Origin: Rhizodiscina lignyota
Taxonomy: Eukaryota; Ascomycota; Dothideomycetes; Aulographales; Rhizodiscinaceae
Assembly (NCBI GenBank): GCA_010015805.1
Contig: ML978126.1
Location: 1,798,001-1,862,000 of the forward strand
Direction: 5' to 3'
DNA: 64,000 nt
The translations under genes and the position numbers were made by a program. Positions 1 to 11,278 of this stretch are shown in pieces. Position 1 is the first letter of the stretch, and each line of letters opens with the position of its first letter. The notes below the pieces were generated by a model that saw only the letters and a program-made list of their open reading frames with translations, searched no databases and was not told where the DNA came from.

Positions 1-480
1 GCTGCCCAAGCACTGTTCTTAGGTCTAGCAGGCAACGTTGCATAAGACGGGGTGGCACTTGTATATTCATGCATAACACCAAAAAATGCATTAGCGAGGC
101 GTTTTTGGGAGCGGTCATTGGGATTACACGACTCGACCTTCGATTGTACTGTACCGTTGACTAGCTGTATATAGGACCGAACAGTGCATTACTTCTACCT
201 GTGCGACTTGGTGAAGTGGAACCTATTGATAGTATAACATGTCCTAACAACACACATCGCTCTTTCCTTCACAGTTCCCACTTGAATGCTAGTGGTAATA
301 TGTTACGGGGGCTTAGCTTTTGGCCATCCCTCGGACGTGAACATTCACAGAACACATTGTTCAAATATGGCTTTCAAATCTACGCTCAAATATCAGGGTT
401 AACTTCAACTTTCAATACCCTTCCGCTCCTTCCAGCGCTATTCCACTTCTTTCAAGCTCCATAACACTATAACAGCAAAC
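1..480. other. Left edge, no supported gene
   Basis: I see no coding region with convincing composition or splice signals here. The last 50 bases or so are pyrimidine-rich (runs of ttccgctcctt and ccacttctttc type), as is common just upstream of start codons in filamentous fungi, so they probably form the leader of the gene starting at 481. Confidence 0.5.
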
Positions 481-912
481 ATGCCTCTCAATTCCTCAAA
501 TGAAACGCTCTACCCCGAACACTTCGCCTACCTAACAGCGCACAATCCAGCCAACCACTCGGGCGTAACCGTCGTCCGCCGCGGTCCCCTCACCGGCAAC
601 TACACCGGTCAATACGTCTGGGCCGGCCTGCTCAACACTCCGCATCCGTCGTCGGACACATTCAAGGTCCTCAACGTGGACTTCTTCTTCGGTACTGCGG
701 ACACTTGCAGCGCGCAGGTGTGCACCGACGACGACGTCAACCATATGGATCTCTCTGCGGACCCGTTCAGCGAGATGCTCTTAACGTTTGACAATGCGAT
801 GGGTGCGGCTTTTGTAGAGCGGGACATGAAGATGGTGGTAGGCTGGTTCAAGGGGTGGGCGAGGACGCTGTTCTGGGCTTGTGAGGTGGATGAGGTGGCG
901 GAGAGGGGATAG
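481..912 (+). CDS. Unrecognised 143-residue protein
   Basis: A single-exon reading frame of 143 codons with third-position C/G preference, starting with MPLNSSNETLYP directly after a pyrimidine-rich leader and an aacatg start context. I do not recognise the family. There is no signal peptide and no clear membrane segment. Two cysteines (TCSAQVC) lie near residues 80-84, and the tail is tryptophan-rich and amphipathic (VVGWFKGWARTLFWACEV). The start at 481 is the first Met after the leader. The gene is followed at once by a diverged tandem duplication. Without homologues I cannot exclude a spurious frame, but composition and context favour a real gene. Confidence 0.55.
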   Translation: MPLNSSNETLYPEHFAYLTAHNPANHSGVTVVRRGPLTGNYTGQYVWAGLLNTPHPSSDTFKVLNVDFFFGTADTCSAQVCTDDDVNHMDLSADPFSEMLLTFDNAMGAAFVERDMKMVVGWFKGWARTLFWACEVDEVAERG

Positions 913-973
913 ATCGGCGCTACTGAGGGTGGTGCAGGTGGGAGGGCGTATAGGGATGGGTATGGAGGCGTGG

Positions 974-1598
974 AGGATGGTCAAATGAGCGTGAGCACTG
1001 ACCAGATACCTCGGGAGACATGGTGGATGGGCGTAGGTAAGGGGTAGGTGGTCGGTGACGAACATCTCAATTAAATGCTTCAACTCTAAGTAAAGCGATG
1101 CAAAGGAGACTTCTGATGTCACTATACTTGCTGCTGCACGTGCCTTTGAATTCAATTTGCCACCTAATATGGTGGTTTACCTCTACTGTGGTACATAAAT
1201 CGGGATATGGATCGCTTCTTGGCCTGGTGATTTGCTTACATGCTGGGCCGTGGCATTGGAATATGGACAGTATGCACTCTTCCGTATAGTAGTGGTACGA
1301 TGAGATCACTCCAGGATAGTCAGATGGCCACGAGCACCGGAGAGGTATCGGAGAAGAGGTAGCGGATGGATAGGGTTCGAGGAGAGGCTGTGGGTGGCGA
1401 ACATCTCAATTTCCAGCTACAATTTCATGAAACGCAATGCAAAGGAGGCCTCTGCTGTCATCATACTCACTACTTCACGTGATCTTGAATGCAATTGGCC
1501 TCTGGACTTGGTGGTTTGCCTCTATGGTGGAGCATGGGAATAGATGTAGATTGTATCTACTCTTCTGTATAGGCGTGGAACAATGAGAGTCACTTCAA
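974..1598. repeat. Diverged tandem duplication, about 340 + 285 bp
   Basis: Two head-to-tail copies are visible, at about 974-1313 and 1314-1598. Shared blocks in the same order include GGATRGTCARATG at the start, GGTGRCGAACATCTCAATT, GCRATGCAAAGGAG, GGTGGTTT and the end ATGAGA..CACT. Copy 2 lacks roughly 40-50 bases of the middle of copy 1. The copies differ at many sites, so the duplication is old. Neither copy holds a convincing reading frame. Confidence 0.7.
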
Positions 1599-1810
1599 CA
1601 AAATGATGGCACTACGTCACTATAGAACGAGTGATTGCGAAGGGAAGTTCATGTGTGATTTGGTATGTATTTACAGTCCATGAACTGCTCCCATCACCTG
1701 CACAAATATGAGCAAGGGGACCACCGCCCCCGACGATAGCTATGTGATGAATCAAGTGGACGCCGTAGGGTATTCCGCCGTCGAAAATTGGTAGAGTGTG
1801 CAGGAAAGAT

Positions 1811-2365
1811 CTAGTGAACCGCGCCCTTCGCCTTCTCACCGAACAGAGGCTTGGTGAGGAAGTCCTCCAGCGACATTCGGTCCTCCACCTCGGACTCGCG
1901 CGGCTTCTCTTGTGCGACGTCCTTGGGTGCCTTGTCCTCCGAGTAGCGCTTCACGCCCCGGGCAAAGATTGCTTGCGCTGGCATGCTCCATGCCTTCGAG
2001 CGTGGCGCGTTGGTACGGTTGGCGACACTGGCAAGCGGGCGTGGCTGCGGGTTCTGAGCGCTGACAGACAAGCCGTCGAAGATGGTGTCGAGATTGGTGT
2101 CCACGGGCTTCCAGTCGAGCTTTGGAGCGTCCTTCTCGGCAGAGCCTTGCGTAGAGCTGGTGTGGGTAGCCGGGCGCGCCTTATGGTCGTGGAGGGCCAT
2201 GTCGGGAGTCATACGCATCCTCTTCCTCGACTCAAGCTCGCTCCAGTTTGGCGGCGGCTCATCTTCATGAGATCGGGGGCGTTTTGCTGTTGATGGCGGG
2301 CTGACGATGTCTCTTGCTGGCGGTTTAGAGTTCTTGCGACTGAAGAGCCTGCGGAGCTTGTCCAT
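1811..2365 (-). CDS. Unrecognised basic, disordered 184-residue protein
   Basis: A single-exon frame starting MDKLRRLFSRKNSKPPA and ending GEKAKGAVH. The product is rich in K, R, P and S. It has bipartite-looking basic stretches (KRPRSHE, SRKRMRM) that could be nuclear localisation signals. A more conserved-looking block lies at about residues 80-150 (LDWKPVDTNLDTIFDGLSV, then RSKAWSMPAQAIFARGVKRY), and an acidic helix ends it (EDRMSLEDFLTKPLFG). No enzyme motif, signal peptide or membrane segment is visible. It looks like an intrinsically disordered, possibly nuclear, ascomycete-specific protein, but that is inference. The 5' flank is long and gene-free. Confidence 0.6.
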   Translation of the reverse strand: MDKLRRLFSRKNSKPPARDIVSPPSTAKRPRSHEDEPPPNWSELESRKRMRMTPDMALHDHKARPATHTSSTQGSAEKDAPKLDWKPVDTNLDTIFDGLSVSAQNPQPRPLASVANRTNAPRSKAWSMPAQAIFARGVKRYSEDKAPKDVAQEKPRESEVEDRMSLEDFLTKPLFGEKAKGAVH

Positions 2366-4517
2366 TTTGGGAGAAGAACGTGGTTGAGGTAGTTGTGAAT
2401 CGAGATTGAGAATTGATCGAGGTTGAAGCTGGTGAGCGAGGATGCTTAAAAAGAAAAGAAGTTTGTGGGTGACTTCAGAAGCCCAGCTCTGCCCCGCGGA
2501 CTAGGGAGGAAATGGTGATGTCCCAGCTCTTTCCTGCTCTTCTCTGTGCGTTGACGGCGCGAAATGGCTGCCTAGATGGCAGAGAGAGTGTTCCAGTGAC
2601 GCTGTTTCAGTGCCGCGGTGCTTGAGCGTCACCTGGGCTCAGAGACGAGGCAATGGCAGGCGGCAGAGGGTGATAAAGCGAGGTCAAAACAAATGAGGCG
2701 TATCGTATCTTCTCCGCACCGCCCGTGATGTCAGCAGCAACAGCAGCAGCCTCAAACGGTCAAACGGTGGGCTGACGCTCTGGGAAATTGTGGCGTCAAA
2801 TCTCGGAGGGGGCGGAGGGCAGCGAACCGAACCGCTGCCAGCCGCTACCTTAGTCTAACCGTAGCGCCGGGTAAAAGCTCCGTGGCCTTGTTTCTAATCG
2901 GCTGAATTCTCCGACCTTTCCTCCCCTGCAGCCCAAGCGTTCACGCACCAACAACAACAACAACCAACCAGTGCTTGAAATTCTCCGGCGTTGCTCATAG
3001 GTCGCCTTTCATGTGGTGCTATCAGTGCGACAGCAGCATATACACCCAGGTTATGGATTTCTCCAAAGCAATCAGCAGTTGTTAACATGATGGCAGACAC
3101 TTGCGCACTCTCCATGAGGTGTTCGATAGAATTTCAATGCTCCAGCCAGAACCTGCACTCTCCCGTCCAGCTGCAGCTGCGGCTGCTCCCTTTGCATGAA
3201 GGCCAAGGCGAAATGCTCCGCAATACGCCGGCCATATGCTATATCGCGCCTACAGGTCGAGATCCTGCGGGTTGCTGCAGTATAACGTGACACCCCAGCA
3301 CGCTACTCCAATGAACCTAACATTCGCTGGCCTTCGCAGCGAGACAATGTTTTTGGTGAGAGCAATCGAAACTATTGGGTAATTACTTATAAGAGTATGT
3401 AAAGATCACCCACCTCCGTTAACCCTATTCGCACTAGAAGCGCCAGGTCAAGCCAAAGATTGTGCAAGCGATGCGAAAGCTATCACCAAGATGTGAAAAG
3501 GCGTTATAAAGAAACAAAGGCGCCTAACAAAGGCGCGTGAGGTTTTTAATCAGGCGCGAGCGCCGGTTGGCCTTATTGCTCCTCTTCTCCACACGCTCGA
3601 TCGGCCGGACAGTGCTCTTCTCCCCCAGGGTTTCGTATCTGTATCGGCCGCCTCGTTCTGAGGTAACCCAGATAGAGCAAGATCAAAGCCCTCTTTCGGG
3701 GCGCAGCAACTGTCGATGCCAAGAACTACGGGTCACTGACTCGACGGTTTTCAGCTGCCGTCCTCCACTTCAGAGCCCATTTCTGTTCCCTTCAAGGTTG
3801 ATGCTAGAAAAATTGTGGCAGTCAACAGCGGGTTGGAGGACTACATACCTTACTGCATGTTTACTTGATGGTTTCAGCTGGTTAATCTGGTTGGAATGAG
3901 CTAGAAGATAATGTACGTTATCTCACTCGAGTCCGAGAACTTAGACAAACCTTTTCGTGCTCAAATTGACGATGCTCTCAAATTCCAAGATGCATTTCTC
4001 TTCCTTTGAAGCACCTCGAGACTCTCTTCTACAAGCCCGTAAAATTGGCCCAAATGAACCTAATACATGACGCGGCTTCTAGAGCAAGACCTGCCTTCTC
4101 CAGACCAGCCATTTTGGTAGTGACTGCTTCGATTTCGACTATCGTGGATAGGAAGACTCTCGTGCCTCACCTCTTATTGCTCAATGCTCACTAGGTTCCA
4201 TAATATGTATCGGCGGGCCCCGAGGGCATCACAAGTCAATATGGCACCATTCCACGAGGTGTTAAAGCCTTAGAGGGCAGGCACGTGTCACCCACGCATT
4301 TTACGTCGGAAGCAACTCTTGGAAGGCGTGATGCAGCATGCCCTGGTTTATAAAATGACCTTGAACCTTAGGAATTAACTTCCTTTCTCTTCTTCACCAC
4401 TCCTAACTTCAGCAAACCGACGCCACAAAGCTCTCCAGTTCAATCAACAGTCGACGGCCACATATCAAATCACTCTACTAGCCCCTAGCGCTACAAGAAC
4501 TTTCACAATCTCTAAAC
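2366..4517. other. Intergenic region, 2.1 kb
   Basis: It holds the divergent upstream regions of the 1811-2365 and 4518-4872 genes. There are CAG/CAA-type microrepeats near 2730-2750 and 2950-2975 (cagcagcaacagcagcagcc; caacaacaacaac). A reading frame at 3537-3899 (plus) has no supporting features and I do not call it. A CACGTG-containing site (ggcacgtgtca) lies near 4282, upstream of the TATA box of the secreted-protein gene. Confidence 0.45.
4349..4355 (+). promoter_or_regulatory. TATA box of the 4518 secreted-protein gene
   Basis: TATAAAA lies about 165 bases before the start codon. It is followed by a CT-rich, then A-rich leader, an arrangement typical of strongly inducible small secreted protein genes in filamentous fungi. 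Assignment rests on position only. Confidence 0.5.
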
Positions 4518-4872
4518 ATGAAGCTCCTCTCTATCCTCGCTGCTGCCAGTGTTGTTGCCGCTGCTCCAGTCGGCAACTCCGACTCCAAGTCTGTCCAGGG
4601 CCGAGATATCGTATGCGCCGTTGTCTGTGATATCGAGGTGGCCAACTGTATGGAGGTAAATTTACAGTCCCTCGTCCTTCACTGCCACTGAATGTCCACT
4701 AATACCGGCCCACAGGGTGTCACGCCACGTACTCGTCCGATCTGCCTCGCTGTGGTCTTCAACGACGAGACAGTGAGTGTTTGATTATTGTCCTTATATG
4801 TGATACAACATGTTACTAATGGTGTCTTAGAACCCATATTGCAGTTCTTGCGCGCCTACCCTCAAAAACTAA
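4518..4872 (+). CDS. Small secreted six-cysteine protein, three exons
   Basis: Exons 4518-4655, 4716-4772 and 4831-4872 join without frame conflict (46 + 19 + 13 codons plus stop) to give 78 residues. Both introns have GTAAAT/GTGAGT donors and CAG/TAG acceptors and are about 60 bases. The product begins MKLLSILAAASVVAAAPVG, a clear signal peptide with a likely cut after about residue 16. The mature part has six cysteines (residues 33, 37, 44, 56, 69, 72), enough for three disulphides, and ends YCSSCAPTLKN. Size, cysteine content and a TATA-driven promoter fit a secreted effector-like or antimicrobial-type protein; no family is recognised. The reading frame is too fragmented to be found without splicing. 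Confidence 0.82.
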
Positions 4873-5632
4873 AAGGCTTACACCTTCTCTCCCTTCTACC
4901 ACGATTGTGGCATCGGCGCCTGTCAACCTTATCTTTGAGACGGATACCAACTCAATTCGATGCATCGATGATGGTTGAAGAAAGGGTATAATGGTTCATG
5001 GGAGCGAATGGGAGGAGCCATCCTGATTTAGATTTGGCCTTATTGGACGACAAGCACGGACGAGTGACAGGTTTCCCTTCATAGGCAGAAGAAAAACTCC
5101 ATCGGGGGCTACTGGGTATCAAGTGCACTACTGCTAGGACTTGGACAGCTACATAGCAAATCTATCAAAGTGCACTCATTCATTTTCACTTCTTAGTTCG
5201 TAGTGTGATTCCAAGAGTATGAAACATCTGCCAATTGCCATCGCCAATCGCTAGTACACGAACATGAAATTCAATCCAATGACTATATCATATTAGCAGA
5301 TGATATTTCATAGTCGGCTGACTGAGGAAAAGCTGGTACACATGCAGAGTAGCACCACATATGGCCCTGAGGGTGATAAAATAGTTGGTCAATGATATAT
5401 TACACATCGCTAGGAATTTAAAGATTTCCATTGATCCATTGTGTTCATGAGATTCACCAAGCGCCTGCATGTGATAATGTCTATTTAACATTTCAACACC
5501 TCAAAAGCTGCCTAAGCTGTGTGAATAACCGCCAGTGTTTGCGGTCCCATTTGATGCCCACTTGCGCCCTAGACACTCCCTGTCTTCCTCGTCCTCATTG
5601 CTCTTTAAGCCCTGCCCATCCTCCTCTCTCCC

Positions 5633-6140
5633 CTACTGCTCCAAATCTGCCTCCACTTCAAGTTGCTTGACCTGCGCCTCCACCTCGACCATAAAGGAGT
5701 CCTTGAGTTCCGCAGGTGCCACATCAAGCATTGCCTGGATCCTTTGATGTTCAGGGATAATTTGGGCAAGGTAGGTTCTGAACTCAACCCGCGCTACATA
5801 TATGTTGCGAGTGGCGTCTAGAAACCAGTCCTTGACCTGTTGAGCGCGAGCTTTGTACTCGTCCGTGATATTTGTATCAGCCTTTAGGCATTGAAACTGC
5901 TCGAGGATTTGCTCATCGGGAACCTTTATTGCGGCCTGGTATTCATCAGCAGTAAGCGATGGTCAACAACTTGCCCAGTCCACATACAATTCGCCTCTCG
6001 TTTTCCAGCATATGCGTGTGCAAAGCAAATTTGCGGATGAGTTCAGGATCTTTGCCGAAGATCTTCTCCGTTATCTCTTTCTTTCTCGCTTTGTCTAGAT
6101 CGGCCGACAACTTGCTAAAGTGTCCATGTTGTGTAGACAT
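5633..6140 (-). CDS. Unrecognised 151-residue helical protein, two exons
   Basis: Exons 6140-5988 (51 codons) and 5935-5633 (100 codons plus stop) flank a 52-base intron with a GTATGT donor, a CTGAT-like branch and a CAG acceptor. The product starts MSTQHGHFSKLSADLDKA and ends QLEVEADLEQ. It is charged and almost wholly helix-compatible (ARKKEITEKIFGKDPELIRK; EYKARAQQVKDWFLDATRN), with no signal peptide or membrane segment. The phase-0 join and continuous amphipathic pattern across the intron support the model. I do not recognise a family. The start is the first Met upstream of the coding-like stretch, with a 5' flank that becomes AT-rich. Confidence 0.65.
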
Positions 6141-6780
6141 GTTAGGAAGGAGCTTGAGAGGAAGGTTGAGTGAGTTGTTATAGAGAAAGTATATAAATTG
6201 CAAAAGCAGTATATGTAGGAAAAGTCTTGTGCCCGCTAAGCGTAATACAACTGTGACGTTATGCGAAAGTATTAACAATACTTCCCGCGGTGTTCACGTC
6301 TCAAACACACTTTAAAGTTCCGAGACGACACCGGCAAAGTGTCACCTGCATAAGACTGTCTCAATCGTAAAGAAAGAGCTTAAACTGCTTGAGATGTGTT
6401 GTGGTCACATGCAGTTTGAAGGATGAAGAGAGGATGGCAGTGTACGCCCAAACCAGATTCGTCAACATCAAATTGAATGCCAGCTTCTTACCGAATGCTA
6501 ATGCTGACGCCATCGTTTATGACTGCATGCAAAACTGATCCTGAACTCTTTTATCCCATGTGTATCTCTTTGCATTTTGATCTATTTCCGACGCACTGGT
6601 ATCTAAACCTAATTGTGCTTCAATTCCAGATTTGAAACTCTTTGGTTTACGTTTTAGTTACCTGTCCAGCCGAGGATAACGCTCAATAGATCCAGTCACC
6701 AGCAGCCTTTAGTTCTGCCATTCTTTCTAATGCCAGCTTTCTCAAGGGCGTCGTATTGTTGGGTTTCAGCTTCGAATTCT
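6141..6780. other. Intergenic region
   Basis: AT-leaning sequence between the helical-protein gene and the decayed gene at 6781. I see no coding region, RNA gene or repeat that I can support. Confidence 0.4.
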
Positions 6781-7910
6781 TTAGGGGTCCCTCCGACTTC
6801 TTATCAACTCATACTCATCTCCTTCCGCCAGCGGCATATCAATAATACGCAACTCATCTTCCATTTCAGGATCTAGAACTTTCGCGAGCGTTTGGCGCAC
6901 GAGAACAGGATCCTTGACTGTGTAAGGATCGAGGCGTTTGAAGACTGGAATCAAGGGCTCCAGCATTGGGGTGGTATCTTGTACTCTCACAGTCCCTCTG
7001 TAGGCAGCTGCCTTATATTGTGCGGCACGAAGGGCCTCGATTGATGGCGGCTTCTGCATGCGCCAATACTTCGATATGGCCAGTGCTACTTTGCCGAGTT
7101 CCCAGTCGCTCCTTTCCTGAAGATTCGTTTCCCATTTCGCAATCCATCCACCAGTTGCCTATAATAATGACTGGTCAGCGACAATGGAAACAGAAAGCCG
7201 TTGGTTACATACCTCGCCCAGGCGCAACCGCCTCGGATTTTGCTCCAACAGCGTATCCCAAAAATCACACCCTCTGGGCTTTTGCTTGTCAGGATTATGG
7301 GCTCGAGTTTTGTGGGTCTTCGCATTCGCAGTATCGGCTTTGGGCTCCAACGCTTCAGACCTTTTCGATTGGTTTGACGGTGTCGAAGGGTGCTTCTAGA
7401 CTTCCGATCCGCAGCGCTTCTTAGTGATGATGTGCGTGCTTTCACTGTCAGAACTGACCTCAGATTCGGCATCCGATGTCACGATGTTCGGCGATGTAGC
7501 TGTGGGCTTCGGTGGAGTAAGGATCGCGTATTCATCGCGCTCCTACAAAAGATGTCAAATACCGAACCAAACCTTACATACTCCAGTCGCAGCTACTTAC
7601 TCTAGACTTGAACTGCTGTAGTCTCCAAAGGCGAATCTTGATCTTCTCGCTTTTCTACATTTCGTCGAGTTGCACGTCTGCAGCGTCCAGTGCTTTCACT
7701 TTCGATCCCGACGCACTGACTGGGTCACAAATTGATGCGTGTTCCGGGTATTTGGTAGCCGATCCACAAATGGCTGATGGATACTGGTATTGCTGTCCAT
7801 TTCGCGTTCGAACACTTTTGTATCGATGTCAATGCCGATACAACAGGCCCAATACGGGTTTCTCGTGTCACGGAGTCGAGATTCGATGCCCATATCGTTG
7901 GCTTTGACAT
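6781..7910 (-). pseudogene. Probable decayed multi-exon gene, family unknown
   Basis: A coding-like frame ends at 6781 (final residues YELIRSRRDP). It runs back through an intron-like gap at about 7157-7210 (donor GTATGT, acceptor ATTATAG), so that RRLRLGE joins ATGGWIAKWETNLQERSDW, and further up to about 7550 (ERDEYAILTPPKPTATSP, EVSSDSESTHIITKKR). A second intron-like acceptor sits near 7544. The frame is interrupted by a TAG inside a GTCTAG context, and another GTCTAG sits just before the upstream donor; both could come from C-to-T change of CAG. The C-terminal 90 residues are the best preserved (SIEALRAAQYKAAAYRGTVR). I recognise no domain. It may be a decaying host gene, or an intact gene whose splicing I have misread. 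Confidence 0.4.
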
Positions 7911-9724
7911 GGTGCGGAACTGTTCTTTATGGGCCCCAATACAGTTAATGTGAATGCTAATGGCAATCTCTTTCGTGCAGTGCGGACTTCTGGCTTATGG
8001 AGGAGAGTATAATGCTCAAGGAGAATGTAGATAATAAGAAGTATACTTAGGGGAACTTTCTAACCATGGTATGATCGACCTCATTTAATACGGATATTGG
8101 AGATAAGGGAGCCATCTAACCTACTCCTATTGAGCTTCCCACCCTACACAAATGTATTTACCTCTCCGGATGTTTCGCTTATACTATGCGCTACTGACGT
8201 GATCGAGCTGAGGCTGCCTTGGCTTGTACTTGTGGGAGGACATAGTCCTGGTGTATTATCGTCCTTCGCCATGATTGACTGAGCGTGGAGATTGGGGACG
8301 GCCGCCATCGGTCAAGGTACTCCTTGATGACCTCGTCCTGCTCTTTGTTGCTTGATCTAAGGGATATTGAGATAAAGGTTCTCTTGTCTTTTTCTTCAGA
8401 ACAGGGTTTCATCCTAAGATACGACAATATGTATCTGTGTGGCAGCTGCTTATTCGATTGTCGAGGTGAAGTCTGAAGACTTGGACTACGCGCATTTCGC
8501 TTCTCAATACGCTCGTGGGTAGATGCAGATCGATGTCACTGGGAGGAGAGAGGAAGGAGAGGCCAGAGACACGACGATTGAGTCGGCTGCTGTTGGATTG
8601 GACTACGTTTAAGGGGTAGCGTGTCTTCGTGCTATTGTAGAACTTTAGAGTCAGCGACAGCCTAGAAAATGCTAGGAACACGGAAATCAGGACTTGATAA
8701 AGAGGATTACCAACCGATATCACCAACCTCTCCGAGTTTTAGTGGTACTGAAGCACGTCGTCCAGTGCTAGTGGGTCATCGCTCAACGGAGGCAGTTGAA
8801 TGAGTTTCATATGTACTCAGCTACAGAAGTACAGCGGATCCATTGCGAACATGATGATTCCAAAGCACTCAATCGCGACGCGCTATGATTTCAATCTGCC
8901 ATGGCTGAAGAAAGCCGTTGCGAGCGGAAGTGGCGAGACACTTATTCCCTTGTTCCCGATGAGAGTCTCGATATCAAAGCGCAGGGAGCGAGTGCCTAGT
9001 TATAATGCCTGCGCTAGAGCCTAGCAGCAATTCCACTGAGAGGCTGACGAGTTTCGCAAGCTTTTTCAGTGTCCTGAAGATTCCAAACTTTGTCTTATTT
9101 CTCTTTCAGTCTATTCTTAGATGGGAACATATCGTCAACTAGCCCCATGATTGCAGGTTGCTAGTTTCGGTGTTTTAGACTCATTCTAATGAACCCAAAA
9201 GGCAACAGCCGAAGCTGCTCTACTCCGTCGAGGTACCCATTTCAAATAGCAGCATCGACGACCTGCGATGCCATATGGTTGGCCGTTTGTTTTCTCCAGC
9301 CGAAAACATTTTATACTCCATGTTTTGCTAATACGTATTTCTTTAGGAAAGCTCTGAACAGAGACGAAGAAGTTCGGCGTTTCGGTCTCTTTGCCATCTC
9401 CGTGCTGTCGTTTCGATAAGTCCGGTGGCGCACGAAGCGACAAAGAAAGAATCTATCAGCTGAACTGGGCTTCAACTATCGTCCTCCGTAATGAGGCATC
9501 TCGTCGAAAGCTGAAGATTTGGATACTTTTGTCGCATTCCCGTGCACCTGAGTCAGCGTCAGCAATACTTTTTTGCCCCTATGGGTAGTCGAGCGCAAGG
9601 TATCCTAATGTGCTCAAGTTACTTATCTTCTGAAAATGCATTTAACTCTATCTATATTTCTATGGTTGAGTCCAGATAACCTTTGTGACTCCTGTATTAT
9701 ATCGGGCTGTACTCTGCTCGCACA
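7911..9724. other. Gene-poor stretch, 1.8 kb
   Basis: Several short frames occur on both strands (for example 8409-8726 minus and 9186-9443 minus). None has splice partners, domain motifs or coding-like composition, so I call none. The last 60 bases form the leader of the glycosyltransferase gene. Confidence 0.4.
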
Positions 9725-11278
9725 TTGGAGATGTCCCGTCTCTATACTTTCCTGCTCGTCTCCGTTCCCGCACTTCTCATTGGAATCTTCTTTGGACCAC
9801 AGCTGAACAGACTTAACACTCAAGCCGCATCTCTACTAAACACGGCGAATAATGGCGAACGTATCATATCACGGTCGGCGAAACCCCCAATTATCGTCGG
9901 CACTATTTCCCACTGGTCACACACTGAGAAGTTCATCCAAGTAGGTAAAGGCCTTATTGAGAAAGGATATGCGGTGACATTCATCGGGGGACCACTTTTC
10001 AGAGATCAGATAGAGAGTATTGGAGCAACATTCGAAGAAGTCGAGGGCTCGCCCACGACTCCTGGCTACCAGTTGTCCGATGAACTCATGGCGGAGCTGG
10101 CAAAGATGGACGTTCTCGCACCCGAGACTGCAATCTTCCTCTGGGGAAACATGTTCTTGAAGTCGATTCCCAAATCATTTCGTGCCCTCCAGCGCACCTT
10201 GAAGCGACTTGACGATGCTCGGACGATTTTCATTCACGATGTGATGTTCTTTGCTGCGACGCCGCTTTTCAGAGGCGCTGCCGGCTTACGCCCACATACT
10301 ACAATGGCGATCGGCGTTGTCCCTGCATCCTTTGAGAGTAACGACACCATGCCATACAACTCGGGGTTGTTACCGCACACAGGTCCTGATGCGCACAACA
10401 TTCATTGGCAAGCACAGCTTGAAGCTGACAAGCACCCCATTTGGTCCGGTCTCAACGCTATGATCGACGAAGTATTCGCAGAGATGGGTGCCGCACCGCC
10501 AGGTATGCGTGCTAGTACGGCCATGGGCTCATTAGCAGACATATATTGCCCGATGACGATACCCGAGTTCGACTTTACTCGAAGCGATAGTAAAGTGGAG
10601 ACGGTTTTCATCGGGATGCCGAAGACTCCAGGCCTCCCGAATCGCGAACTACCGCCTTGGTGGGAAGATATTTTGCAAGCAAAGAAAGAAGGTAAAAAAG
10701 TCATCGCCGTTTCACGGAGTAGCTTTGACGTCTCTCTCGAAAATACCATCTTGCCTGCACTCGAGGGTCTGAAAAGCAGAACAGATCTTGTGGTAGTAGT
10801 CGCGTTGGTTAATTCTGAAGTGGGAGATTTCAAAGCGGAGCACGACATACCGAGTAATGCTTACATCACAAGATTGATCCCGTTTGATCTTCTATTCCCA
10901 CATGTGAGTTCCAGCTGAGGTAAATCGACAGCCACGTTTCCATCACTAATCTGAAAGCAGGTTGATGTCCTTGTAACTAGCGCTGGGTACGGTACGATTC
11001 AGAACGCACTTCGCCACGGAGTCCCTGTTCTCAGTCATGGAGAACTTGAAGACAAGCCGCAGATTGGAGCGCTCATCCAACACACTGGCGTGGGTGTTTT
11101 CTACCAACATGCCAACCTCGATGCTCAAACTGTCAGCGATTCGGTTGACAAGCTTCTTGGAAATTCAAGCTACTTGCACACTGCACGAAAGATACAGGAC
11201 ATATACAAGGACTACGACCCGATAGATAAGCTTGATCAGCTAATCCAGGAGAGAATGAAGGCGTTTGAAGAGCTATGA
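9725..11278 (+). CDS. GT1 family UDP-glycosyltransferase (MGT/UGT-like)
   Basis: Exons 9725-10903 and 10961-11278 join in phase 0 across a 57-base GTGAGT..CAG intron to give 498 residues. The N-terminus (MEMSRLYTFLLVSVPALLIG) is a signal anchor, suggesting an ER or vacuolar membrane enzyme. The Rossmann start is PIIVGTISHWSHTEKFIQVG, with the TxSHW-type acceptor-site histidine usual at this place in GT1 enzymes. The C-terminal nucleotide-sugar site is SAGYGTIQNALRHGVPVLSH followed by GELEDKPQIGALIQHTGVGV, a variant of the HGGxGS..EAL..GVP..DQ signature. Known family role: transfer of a sugar from UDP-sugar to a small lipophilic acceptor. The acceptor is unknown. The usual HGG is SAG here, which leaves activity uncertain. 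The sugar porter downstream is on the same strand. Confidence 0.85.

Noticed and set aside
3537-3899. 120-codon plus-strand frame
   Set aside because: Arg/Leu-rich translation without domain, signal peptide or start context; probably chance.
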